A stretch of DNA of 7,077 bases from BPIH01 sp042408925 (GTDB lineage Bacteria > Chloroflexota > Limnocylindria > Limnocylindrales > CSP1-4). Below the pieces are notes generated by a model. The model was given only the letters and a program-made list of their open reading frames with translations. It ran no database searches and was not told the DNA's origin. This document shows positions 1-5,241 of this stretch, in pieces. The stretch is taken from contig JBHOQO010000025.1 of NCBI GenBank assembly GCA_042408925.1, positions 1 to 7,077 of the forward strand. Direction: 5' to 3'. A program made the translations under genes and the position numbers. The number at the start of each line of letters is the position of its first letter. The first letter of the stretch is position 1.

Positions 1-1062
1 ATCACCCCCTTCAACTTCCCGGCGATGGTCCCGATGTGGATCTACCCGATCGCCCTCGCCTGCGGGAACACCCTCGTCTGGAAGCCGTCGTCCCACACCC
101 CGGGGGCGACCCAGCTCCAGGCCGAGCTCTGGAAGGAGGCCGGCGGCCCCGACGGGACGTTCAACATCGTCTACGGCGGCCGCGAGGCGGTCACGGCGAT
201 CGTCGAGCACCCCGACGTCCGGGCCATCCAGTTCGTCGGTTCGACGGCCGTCGGTCGTTACGTCTACGAGACCGGGACCCGACTGGGCAAGCGGGTCGGC
301 TCGTTCACCTCGGCCAAGAACGCCATGCTCGTCCTCCCCGACGCCGACATGGAGCTGACCGTCGACGCGGCCGTCGCCTCGGGCTACGGCTCGGCCGGCG
401 AGCGGTGCATGGCCCAGACCCTCGTCATCGCCGTCGGTGACGCCGCCGATCGGCTCCGACCGCTCATCCTCGAGCGGATCGCCCGGCTCAAGATCGGCCC
501 CGGCATGGAGCCCGGCGTCGACATGGGTCCGATCTACTCGGCCGAGCACCGCGAAACGATCATCCGCTGGATCGAGCGCGGCGTCGCCGAGGGGGCCGAG
601 CTCGTCGTCGACGGGCGGCCCTTCCGGCGGCCCGACTACCCCAACGGCTTCTACCTCGGGGTCACCCTCTTCGACCGCGTCACCCCCGAGATGTCGATCT
701 ATCAGGAGGAGATCTTCGGACCCGTCCTCGGCATCGTCCGGGCGGCGACGTACGACGAGGCGATCGGCCTCATCAACGGCCACAAGTACGCGAACGGAAC
801 CGCGATCTTCACGACCGACGGCGGGGCGGCTCGCCGCTTCAAGCTCGAGGTCGAGGTCCCGATGATCGGGGTGAACGTCCCGATCCCGGTCCCGGCCGGG
901 TATCTCTCCTTCGGCGGCGCGAAGCAGTCGGCCTTCGGGGACCTGGCGATGCGGGGTGAGGACGGGATCCGCTTCTTCACCCAGCAGAAGATGGTGACCG
1001 AGCGGTGGCCCGAGCCCGGCCGCCGGTCGGCCCTCAGCCTCGTCTTCCCCGGCAACGCCTGA
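1..1062 (+). CDS. mmsA: CoA-acylating methylmalonate-semialdehyde dehydrogenase, 5'-truncated
   Basis: Family members oxidise malonate or methylmalonate semialdehyde with NAD+ and CoA to acetyl- or propionyl-CoA plus CO2, in the cytoplasm, in valine, inositol or beta-alanine catabolism. The frame is open from base 1 (ITPFNFPAMVPMW, the start of the family's cofactor-binding signature) to TGA 1060-1062, giving 353 residues. The family is about 490 long, so roughly 140 N-terminal residues lie upstream. Counting from base 1, I see the NAD-binding lysine in WKPS (K28), the Rossmann FVGST (78-82), the catalytic Cys136 in AGERCMA (codon 406-408) and QEEIFGPV (from Q235). The GVNVPIPVP stretch near the C-terminus is characteristic of this family. 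The Arg just before the Cys, known to help bind the substrate carboxylate in this family, is present. One family-conserved loop differs: SFTSAKNAM replaces the usual GGAKNHM. The cupin follows after 91 bp, probably in one operon. The exact semialdehyde is uncertain. Confidence 0.9.
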   Translation: MTPFNFPAMVPMWIYPIALACGNTLVWKPSSHTPGATQLQAELWKEAGGPDGTFNIVYGGREAVTAIVEHPDVRAIQFVGSTAVGRYVYETGTRLGKRVGSFTSAKNAMLVLPDADMELTVDAAVASGYGSAGERCMAQTLVIAVGDAADRLRPLILERIARLKIGPGMEPGVDMGPIYSAEHRETIIRWIERGVAEGAELVVDGRPFRRPDYPNGFYLGVTLFDRVTPEMSIYQEEIFGPVLGIVRAATYDEAIGLINGHKYANGTAIFTTDGGAARRFKLEVEVPMIGVNVPIPVPAGYLSFGGAKQSAFGDLAMRGEDGIRFFTQQKMVTERWPEPGRRSALSLVFPGNA

Positions 1063-1085
1063 TCCACCGCCGCATGGCACGAGGA

Positions 1086-1147
1086 GTCGGCCGGCCGACC
1101 CGTTGCTCCACCTCCTGGGCGGGTCGGGTCGCCGGCCGGCAGGAGGT
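1086..1147 (+). promoter_or_regulatory. Candidate SD-occluding pseudoknot/hairpin leader before the cupin gene
   Basis: In the 91-bp gap, ACCTCCTG (1110-1117) is a perfect 8-nt complement of CAGGAGGT (1140-1147), which contains the cupin Shine-Dalgarno. CGACCCG (1096-1102) is complementary to CGGGTCG, present in two overlapping registers (1120-1126 and 1125-1131). The order of arms is that of an H-type pseudoknot: stem 1 of 7 bp, stem 2 of 8 bp with the SD in its 3' strand. A perfect 14-bp palindrome (1086-1099) overlaps the first arm. There is no U-tract, so an intrinsic terminator is less likely. The pairing is seen in the sequence; a regulatory role is inference, and GC-rich DNA yields chance stems. 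Confidence 0.35.
1141..1147 (+). promoter_or_regulatory. Ribosome binding site that fixes the cupin start
   Basis: AGGAGGT ends 6 nt before ATG 1154 (the core AGGAGG leaves 7 nt). It makes ATG 1154 much more credible than an in-frame TTG at 1103, which would also put the predicted leader structure inside the coding sequence. Confidence 0.8.
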
Positions 1148-1153
1148 CGGCCC

Positions 1154-1537
1154 ATGATCACCCGCGTCACCCGTCCCGAGGCCACGGTCGTGCCGCTCCC
1201 CGGCCGGACGTGGCACGACTACCTCGGGCCCCAGAACAGCCCGGCGAAAAACGTCTCGATCGGGGTCTCGATCTTCCCGCCGGGGTCGCGGCCGCCCGGC
1301 CACGTCCACCCGGCCGAGGAGGAGACGATCTACTGCGCCCGCGGCCGCGGCCGGATCGTCACCCCCGACGGGACGGCCGAGCTGGAGCCGGGGGTCGTCG
1401 TCCATGTCACGCCCGGGACCCACCACGCGACCGAATCCGACGGTCCCGAGCCCCTCGAGCTCGTCTGCTTCTTCTCGCCCCCGGTCGCTGCCGGATCGTA
1501 CGAGCAGCGCCCGCCGGCCGAGGGAGGCCCGGCATGA
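1154..1537 (+). CDS. Small single-domain cupin protein
   Basis: A 127-residue protein with one cupin domain. Motif 1, G(X)5HXH(X)4E(X)6G, is matched exactly by G44, H50, H52, E57 and G64. Motif 2 is the PGTHH stretch (P87-H91), where H90 or H91 would be the last metal ligand. With these residues it should bind a divalent metal (Mn, Fe, Zn or Ni) in a beta barrel. Cupins of this size include sugar isomerases, small oxygenases and sensor or binding proteins, and nothing here selects one of them. No signal peptide is visible, so it is probably cytoplasmic. The start follows a strong SD. Its TGA overlaps the ATG of the transketolase N gene (ATGA at 1534-1537), and the last residues (PAEGGPA) overlap that gene's ribosome-binding site. 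This position suggests it acts on the same substrate as the transketolase. It is much too short for the inositol isomerase IolB. Confidence 0.88.
   Translation: MITRVTRPEATVVPLPGRTWHDYLGPQNSPAKNVSIGVSIFPPGSRPPGHVHPAEEETIYCARGRGRIVTPDGTAELEPGVVVHVTPGTHHATESDGPEPLELVCFFSPPVAAGSYEQRPPAEGGPA
1514..1527 (+). repeat. 14-nt repeat (copy 1) carrying the RBS of transketolase N
   Basis: CCGGCCGAGGGAGG is identical to 2470-2483. GAGGGAGG (1520-1527) is the SD, ending 6 nt before ATG 1534. In the upstream cupin frame the block encodes PAEGG. Confidence 0.8.
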
Positions 1538-2493
1538 GCGACGCCGCCCGCCTCCACGGTCCTGCGCCGGCCTCCGCTGCTCCGAGCGGGGCGGCCGTCG
1601 TCGGCCCACCGGCCACCCCGCCCCTCGACGAGGCCGAGCTCGCGCGCCTCCGGGAAGCGGCGCGTCGGATCCGGGTCGAGGTCGTGCGAGCCGTCTACCA
1701 CGCCCAGGCCGGTCATCTCGGGGGCCCCCTTTCGGCGGCCGAGATCCTCGCCGCCCTCTATTTCCGGATCCTACGGATCCGACCCGAAGAGCCGGGCTGG
1801 CCCGATCGGGACCGATTCGTCCTCTCGAAGGGCCACGCCTCGATCGCCCTCTACGCGGCGATGGCCCTCCGTGGCTACTTCCCGGTCGAGGAGCTCCTCA
1901 CCTTCGATGCCGCGCACTCGCGCCTCCAGGGTCACCCCGACATGACCCGTCTGCCCGGCCTCGACATGTCGACCGGCTCGCTCGGGATGGGGATCAGCGC
2001 CGCCCTCGGGATGGCCCTCGGGGCGCGGTTGACCGGGCGGGCGATCCGGGCCTTCGTCCTCCTCGGCGACGGCGAGTGCCAGGAGGGCCAGGTCTGGGAG
2101 GCGGCGATGGTCGGGGCTCGCTACCGGCTCGACAACCTCATCGCCATCGTCGATCACAACAAGCTCCAGCAGTACGGCTGGCCGGGCGACGGACCGGACG
2201 GGCGGCTCCCGCCCCAGGAGCCGGGCGAGCTCGCCCGGAAGTGGTCGGCCTTCGGCTGGCGGGTCGTCGAGGTCGACGGCCACGATCTCGCCGCCCTCGT
2301 CCCCGCCATCGAAGGGGCGACGGTCGGCGAGGGGCGGCCGACGGTCGTCATCGCCCACACCGTGAAGGGCAAGGGCGTTTCGTTCATGGAGGGCCACTAC
2401 TTCTGGCACACGAGGGCGATGAAGCCCGAGGAATTTGCGGCCGCCATGGCCGAGCTCGGCGAGCCCGTCCCGGCCGAGGGAGGTGCCCGATGA
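1534..2493 (+). CDS. Transketolase, N-terminal (TPP/Mg-binding) subunit
   Basis: This is one half of a split transketolase, the enzyme that moves two-carbon ketol units between sugar phosphates using thiamine diphosphate. The protein has 319 residues; residues 1-30 are a poorly conserved Ala/Pro-rich extension, and the domain runs from about 33 to the end. Family marks are GHLGGPLSAAE (60-70), SKGHAS (98-103), the STGSLGMG block, and the TPP motif from GDGE (178-181) to VDHNK (N209), with D179 and N209 the expected Mg ligands. HTVKGKGVSFMEG near the C-terminus is also typical. The length is a little above the roughly 270-280 usual for split N subunits because of the extension. ATG 1534 overlaps the cupin stop and has GAGGGAGG at 6 nt. 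The C-terminal partner starts in its own stop codon (ATGA 2490-2493), which would favour equal amounts of the two chains. The sugar substrate is unknown; a dedicated catabolic role is inferred from context. Confidence 0.93.
   Translation: MSDAARLHGPAPASAAPSGAAVVGPPATPPLDEAELARLREAARRIRVEVVRAVYHAQAGHLGGPLSAAEILAALYFRILRIRPEEPGWPDRDRFVLSKGHASIALYAAMALRGYFPVEELLTFDAAHSRLQGHPDMTRLPGLDMSTGSLGMGISAALGMALGARLTGRAIRAFVLLGDGECQEGQVWEAAMVGARYRLDNLIAIVDHNKLQQYGWPGDGPDGRLPPQEPGELARKWSAFGWRVVEVDGHDLAALVPAIEGATVGEGRPTVVIAHTVKGKGVSFMEGHYFWHTRAMKPEEFAAAMAELGEPVPAEGGAR
2470..2483 (+). repeat. 14-nt repeat (copy 2) carrying the RBS of transketolase C
   Basis: Identical to 1514-1527. GAGGGAGG (2476-2483) ends 6 nt before ATG 2490. 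It encodes PAEGG at the C-terminus of the N subunit, as copy 1 does in the cupin. Confidence 0.8.
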
Positions 2494-3431
2494 CGCTGCC
2501 GATGGGTCGGCCGATGCGAGAGGTCTTCGGCGAGACCCTCGCCGCCATCGCCGACGAGAACCCCCGCGTCTACGTCCTCGACGGTGACGTCGGGAGCTCG
2601 ACCCGGGCCGACATCTTCGAGAAGGCGCACCCGGACCGCTACCTCCAGATGGGGATCGCCGAGCAGAACATGGTCGGCACGGCGGCGGGTCTGGCGACGA
2701 TGGGCCTCGTGCCCTTCGTGACGACCTTCGTCGCCTTCGCCCTCATTCGACCGCTCGACCAAGTGCGGGTCCTCGTCGCCCAGCCGCGGCTCAACGTCAA
2801 GCTCACCCCCGGCTACGCCGGCCTCTTCACCGGCCGGACGGGGATGAGCCACATCATCGTCGACGACCTGACCATCGTCCGGGCGATGCCGAACATGGTC
2901 GCCGTCGCCCCGGCCGACGACGTCGAGGCCGCCCAGGCCCTCCGCTGGGCGGCGGCCTACGAGGGGCCCTGCTACGTCCGGCTCGTCCGGGACGCGACCC
3001 AACGCCTCTTCGACGATTGGTACCGCTTCGAGTTCGGGCGGGCGGTCGTGGTCCGGGAGGGTCGCGACGTCACCCTCGTGGCGACCGGGACCCAGACGCC
3101 GCGGGTCGTCGACGCCGCCGAGCTGCTCGCGGGGCGGGGGATCGAGGCCCACGTCCTCCACGTGCCCACGATCAAGCCGATCGACGAGGCGGCGATCGTC
3201 GCCGCCGCCGAGCGGACCGGGGTCGTCATCAGCGTCGAGGAGCACACGATCTACGGCGGCCTTGGCGGTGCCGTCGCCGAGGTCCTCGGCGAGCGGCGGC
3301 CGACCCGCCTATTCCGGATCGGCCTGCGGGACGTCTACCCCGAATCCGGCCCGAACGAGGCACTCCTCGAGATCTACGGCCTCTCGGCCGGGCGGGTCGC
3401 CGACCAGGTCGAGGCGTACCTCCGGGGCTAG
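2490..3431 (+). CDS. Transketolase, C-terminal (pyrimidine-binding) subunit
   Basis: Second half of the split transketolase, 313 residues, a usual length for this subunit. It begins with the pyrimidine-binding domain (MREVFGETLAAIADENPRV, then LDGDVGSST at 30-38). The catalytic glutamate that activates the thiamine pyrimidine ring is E58 in GIAEQNMVG. The transketolase_C domain follows (VTLVATGTQTP, VLHVPTIKPID, ISVEEHTIYGGLGGAVAE). The active site would form across the interface with the N subunit. The open frame extends far upstream of 2490, but that part only overlaps the N gene in another frame. ATG 2490 fits the ATGA overlap, the SD and where homology begins. It is probably the last gene of this operon: a 262-bp gap with a candidate terminator and promoter follows. 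Confidence 0.93.
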   Translation: MTLPMGRPMREVFGETLAAIADENPRVYVLDGDVGSSTRADIFEKAHPDRYLQMGIAEQNMVGTAAGLATMGLVPFVTTFVAFALIRPLDQVRVLVAQPRLNVKLTPGYAGLFTGRTGMSHIIVDDLTIVRAMPNMVAVAPADDVEAAQALRWAAAYEGPCYVRLVRDATQRLFDDWYRFEFGRAVVVREGRDVTLVATGTQTPRVVDAAELLAGRGIEAHVLHVPTIKPIDEAAIVAAAERTGVVISVEEHTIYGGLGGAVAEVLGERRPTRLFRIGLRDVYPESGPNEALLEIYGLSAGRVADQVEAYLRG

Positions 3432-3491
3432 CGACCGCGCCACGGGCCGGTCGGTCTCCCGATCCCGAGAGCGCCGAGCTCGGAGCGGTCG

Positions 3492-3507
3492 AGGGCCGAA
3501 CGGCCCT
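3492..3507 (+). terminator. Candidate U-less intrinsic terminator after the transketolase genes
   Basis: AGGGCCG-AA-CGGCCCT is a perfect 7-bp inverted repeat (it would fold as 6 bp with a GAAC loop), 60 bp after the stop at 3431. Only two Ts follow, so it lacks a proper U-tract; such hairpins are common at gene ends in high-GC genomes but are weaker evidence. Confidence 0.35.
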
Positions 3508-3550
3508 TCGCGAGGGGCGGAACGGCGTCGCGGCGCGGGTGCCGATCATC

Positions 3551-3568
3551 TATCATCGATTATCGATG
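3551..3568 (+). promoter_or_regulatory. Candidate promoter -10 with overlapping operator palindrome
   Basis: This is the clearest AT-rich island in the window. TATCAT (3551-3556) matches the -10 consensus TATAAT at five of six positions. CATCGAT-T-ATCGATG (3554-3568) is a perfect 15-bp inverted repeat lying over the -10 and probable start of transcription, the usual place for a repressor site. I find no good -35 box at 17 bp. The DeoR-type regulator encoded at 4392-5198 is the obvious candidate binder, by inference only. Confidence 0.42.
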
Positions 3569-3569
3569 T

Positions 3570-3680
3570 CAGATCCGCGTCCCGCCGGGCGTCTGCGAGC
3601 TCGCGCCCGGGATGGCATCCCGCGCAGGCCCCCTCTGCGGTTCCGTTCAGCCGGCCCCGGCCGCGCACCGGGGCCATCGT
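3570..3680 (+). promoter_or_regulatory. Hairpin-rich 5' leader of the membrane protein gene
   Basis: Between the palindrome and the SD lie several potential stems. There is a bulged one with outer arms CAGA/TCTG (3570-3573/3592-3595). CGGGATG-G-CATCCCG (3608-3622) follows. CGCAG/CTGCG (3623-3627/3635-3639) directly abuts it. The last is a perfect 8-bp GGCCCCGG/CCGGGGCC stem with a 7-nt loop (3653-3660/3668-3675), ending 5 nt before the SD. No coding signal is seen here. This could be a structured untranslated leader or simply GC-rich sequence. Confidence 0.33.
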
Positions 3681-3687
3681 AGGGAGG
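3681..3687 (+). promoter_or_regulatory. Ribosome binding site that fixes a GTG start
   Basis: AGGGAGG ends 6 nt before GTG 3694, the same spacing as at both transketolase genes. No in-frame ATG gives a sensible N-terminus here, so this site decides the start. Confidence 0.75.
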
Positions 3688-3693
3688 TTCGAG

Positions 3694-4254
3694 GTGCAGA
3701 CCAAGGACACGATCCCGCTCTGGCTGGCCGTGGCGATCACCGTCGTCGTGAGCCTGCCGTTCGGGCTCTGGCTCGGAAGCTGGAACCTGCCCCTGTGGGT
3801 CGCGTTCATCGTGTGGGCCGAGTACTTCGCCCTCGGGGCGAAGCCGGATGCCCTCAAGATCATGATCCCGGCGTACATCCTCGGGGTCATCGGGGCGACC
3901 GTCGTCCTCGTCTTCACAGTCTGGGTCGGCCAGCTGCTGCCCGACGCCAAGCTCGTGACCGACGGCGACGTCGCGATCATCGTCGGCTTCTTCATCGCCT
4001 TCCTGCCCGTCATCTACGCGATGAAGTTCCTGCCCGTCACCCAGGGTCCCGGCGGCTTGCCGTTCTTCAACGGGATTTCGATGGGGCTGGCGACGTACTT
4101 CACCGGGCAGTACGCGAACGTCTTCGGCCAGCTCGATCCCCTGGTCGTGCCGTTCGCGACCGGCGTGGCCGCCGTTTTGGCCGGGGTTCTCGGCGCCGTC
4201 CTCGGGTGGTTCAACGTCACGATCATGTTCTCCAAGCCGGTCGAGGAGCGCTGA
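3694..4254 (+). CDS. Six-helix membrane protein, DUF1097-like
   Basis: A 186-residue integral membrane protein starting at GTG 3694. Hydrophobic segments fall at about 9-28, 33-49, 56-80, 93-113, 122-140 and 150-179, consistent with six helices; the ends are short and polar (QTKDT at the start, KPVEER at the end). Notable residues are WAEYFALGAK (41-50), LPVTQGPGG (113-121) and FNGISMGLATYF (125-136). The size and the Trp/Gly-rich first helices followed by a W-x-x-[YF]F-A-x-G-A-like stretch recall the DUF1097 family (E. coli YcdZ type), whose function is unknown. I hold this assignment loosely; the topology is firmer. There is no binding protein or ATPase beside it, so it would be a one-gene transporter, channel or membrane chaperone. 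Given the catabolic neighbours, moving the substrate or a metabolite is a reasonable guess, not a demonstrated role. Confidence 0.75.
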   Translation: MQTKDTIPLWLAVAITVVVSLPFGLWLGSWNLPLWVAFIVWAEYFALGAKPDALKIMIPAYILGVIGATVVLVFTVWVGQLLPDAKLVTDGDVAIIVGFFIAFLPVIYAMKFLPVTQGPGGLPFFNGISMGLATYFTGQYANVFGQLDPLVVPFATGVAAVLAGVLGAVLGWFNVTIMFSKPVEER

Positions 4255-4391
4255 CCCCGCCCCCGACCCGGTCGATCGAGCTCGCCGATCCGGCCGGCCG
4301 CGTCGGGTCGCCCCTGCGGCGGCCCACTGCGGCCGGCCGCCTCGTGCCCACCCCCGACGCGACCGGCACGGATGTGATAGCTTATGCGCGA
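4255..4391 (+). other. Intergenic region with GC palindromes
   Basis: I see no gene in these 137 bp. They contain GGCCGGCC twice (4292-4299, and 4331-4338 inside the perfect 12-bp palindrome 4329-4340). A CGACCCG/CGGGTCG arm pair (4264-4270/4304-4310) uses the same stem sequence as the leader before the cupin. Either could act as a terminator for the membrane gene or as a protein-binding site; no U-tract is present. Confidence 0.4.
4378..4383 (+). promoter_or_regulatory. Candidate -10 element of a leaderless promoter for the regulator
   Basis: TAGCTT fits the relaxed TANNNT form of the -10 box and ends 8 nt before ATG 4392, so transcription would start at or next to the start codon. It sits in the only AT-rich patch of this gap. 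No SD lies between it and the ATG. No convincing -35 is seen. Confidence 0.38.
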
Positions 4392-5198
4392 ATGAGCGCG
4401 TTTGTGAGCGATCACGATCAGCGCGGCCGGGATCGCGCCCTCGCCGCCGCCCGCCGCCAGCGCCTCCTCGCCGTCGTCGAGGCGCGCCGGGCCGTCCGGC
4501 TCGACGAGCTCGCCGGCGCCCTCGGCGTCTCGGCGGCGACGGTCCGGCGTGATCTGAACGCCCTCGCGGCGCTCGGTCGCCTCCGCCGAGTGCACGGCGG
4601 CGCCGTCGCCCTCGATGCCCGCCTCGACGAGCCCCACTTCGAGGTGAAGGCCGCGAGCGCCGCCGCCGAGAAGGAGCGGATCGCCGCCGCCGCCCTCGAG
4701 CTCCTTGCCCCGGACGACACCCTCTACCTCGATAGCGGCAGCACGGTCCTCGCCCTCGCCCGTCTCCTCCACGGTTGGGATCGCCTCACCGTCGTCACGA
4801 ACAGCCTGCCCGTCGCCGCCGAGCTCCTCGGCCGGGGACCGCGGCTCATCGTCGTCGGCGGCGAGGTTCGGGCCCGGAGCCGGGCGATCGTCGGCCCCCT
4901 GACCCGATTGCTCCTGTCGGAGCTGTGGGTCGACCGGGCCGTCATGGGGACGTTCGCCCTCTCCCTCGAGGACGGTCCGACGACGACCGACCCGGCCGAG
5001 GCGTACACGAAGGAGCTCGTCATGACCCGGGCACGGGAGGTCATCCTCCTCGCCGACCACACGAAGCTCGGGGGCCGCTCGTTCGCGCGGGCCGGGAGGC
5101 TCGACGACGTCGACGTCCTCGTGACCGACGAGGGGACCGACGAGCGGACCCGTCGCGCCCTCGCCCGGCGCGGGATCCGGGTCGTCGTCGCCCGCTGA
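4392..5198 (+). CDS. DeoR-family transcriptional regulator
   Basis: A 268-residue DNA-binding regulator that would repress until a phosphorylated sugar or related effector binds. The N-terminal winged helix-turn-helix spans about 21-72, with the DeoR signature LDELAGALGVSAATVRRDLNAL in part at 37-58 and the following LGRLRRVHGGAV (61-72). The C-terminal sensor domain shows LDSGSTVLALA, VVTNSLPVA, VVGGEVR, the DPAEAYTKELVM stretch and LADHTKLG with its conserved lysine, then VLVTDEGT. The length is usual for the family (about 250-270). The start at ATG 4392 has no Shine-Dalgarno, unlike every other complete gene start here, and is probably leaderless; an in-frame GTG at 4404 is the alternative, also without SD. 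It lies between the membrane gene and the E1 gene and most likely controls the cluster and itself. The effector cannot be named from the sequence. Confidence 0.92.
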   Translation: MSAFVSDHDQRGRDRALAAARRQRLLAVVEARRAVRLDELAGALGVSAATVRRDLNALAALGRLRRVHGGAVALDARLDEPHFEVKAASAAAEKERIAAAALELLAPDDTLYLDSGSTVLALARLLHGWDRLTVVTNSLPVAAELLGRGPRLIVVGGEVRARSRAIVGPLTRLLLSELWVDRAVMGTFALSLEDGPTTTDPAEAYTKELVMTRAREVILLADHTKLGGRSFARAGRLDDVDVLVTDEGTDERTRRALARRGIRVVVAR

Positions 5199-5206
5199 GC
5201 GCGCTC
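5197..5206 (+). promoter_or_regulatory. Palindrome at the regulator stop codon, possible operator
   Basis: GAGCGCGCTC is a perfect 10-bp palindrome overlapping TGA 5196-5198 and lying 35 bp before the E1 start. Its TGAGCGCG half also occurs at the start codon of the regulator (4393-4400). This could be coincidence in GC-rich DNA. Confidence 0.2.
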
Positions 5207-5231
5207 CGATGTCCCGACGCCGCGCCCACCC

Positions 5232-5236
5232 GGAGG
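5232..5236 (+). promoter_or_regulatory. Ribosome binding site for the fused E1 gene
   Basis: GGAGG ends 5 nt before ATG 5242. It supports that start over the next in-frame ATG, at 5455-5457, which would remove the N-terminal segment. No promoter is evident in the 43-bp gap after the regulator, so the two genes are probably cotranscribed. Confidence 0.7.
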
Positions 5237-5241
5237 CTGGC

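Noticed and set aside
1103..1153. Upstream TTG start for the cupin
   Set aside because: No SD precedes TTG 1103, the extra residues do not resemble a cupin N-terminus, and ATG 1154 has a strong SD.
1404..2489. Long upstream extension of the transketolase C frame
   Set aside because: It overlaps the transketolase N gene in another frame and translates to Arg/Pro-rich sequence without homology. The SD and the family alignment support ATG 2490.
2397..3245. 282-codon open frame on the minus strand
   Set aside because: Antisense to the transketolase C gene; same compositional artefact.
1..3431. myo-Inositol (iol) operon
   Set aside because: The semialdehyde dehydrogenase and a DeoR regulator fit, but no IolB, IolC, IolD, IolE or IolG is present, and the cupin is far too small to be IolB.
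1154..3431. Sulfoquinovose sulfo-transketolase pathway
   Set aside because: That pathway also uses a split transketolase, but no sulfosugar isomerase, reductase or sulfonate exporter is recognisable here, so the resemblance rests on the split enzyme alone.
3432..3453. CGACCG/CGGTCG hairpin directly after the transketolase stop as terminator
   Set aside because: Only 6 bp with a 10-nt loop and no U-tract; the 3492-3507 hairpin is a better candidate.
4404..4415. GTGA-GCGA-TCAC as a CRP-type site
   Set aside because: The spacer is 4 bp instead of 6, and the element lies inside the start of the regulator coding sequence.
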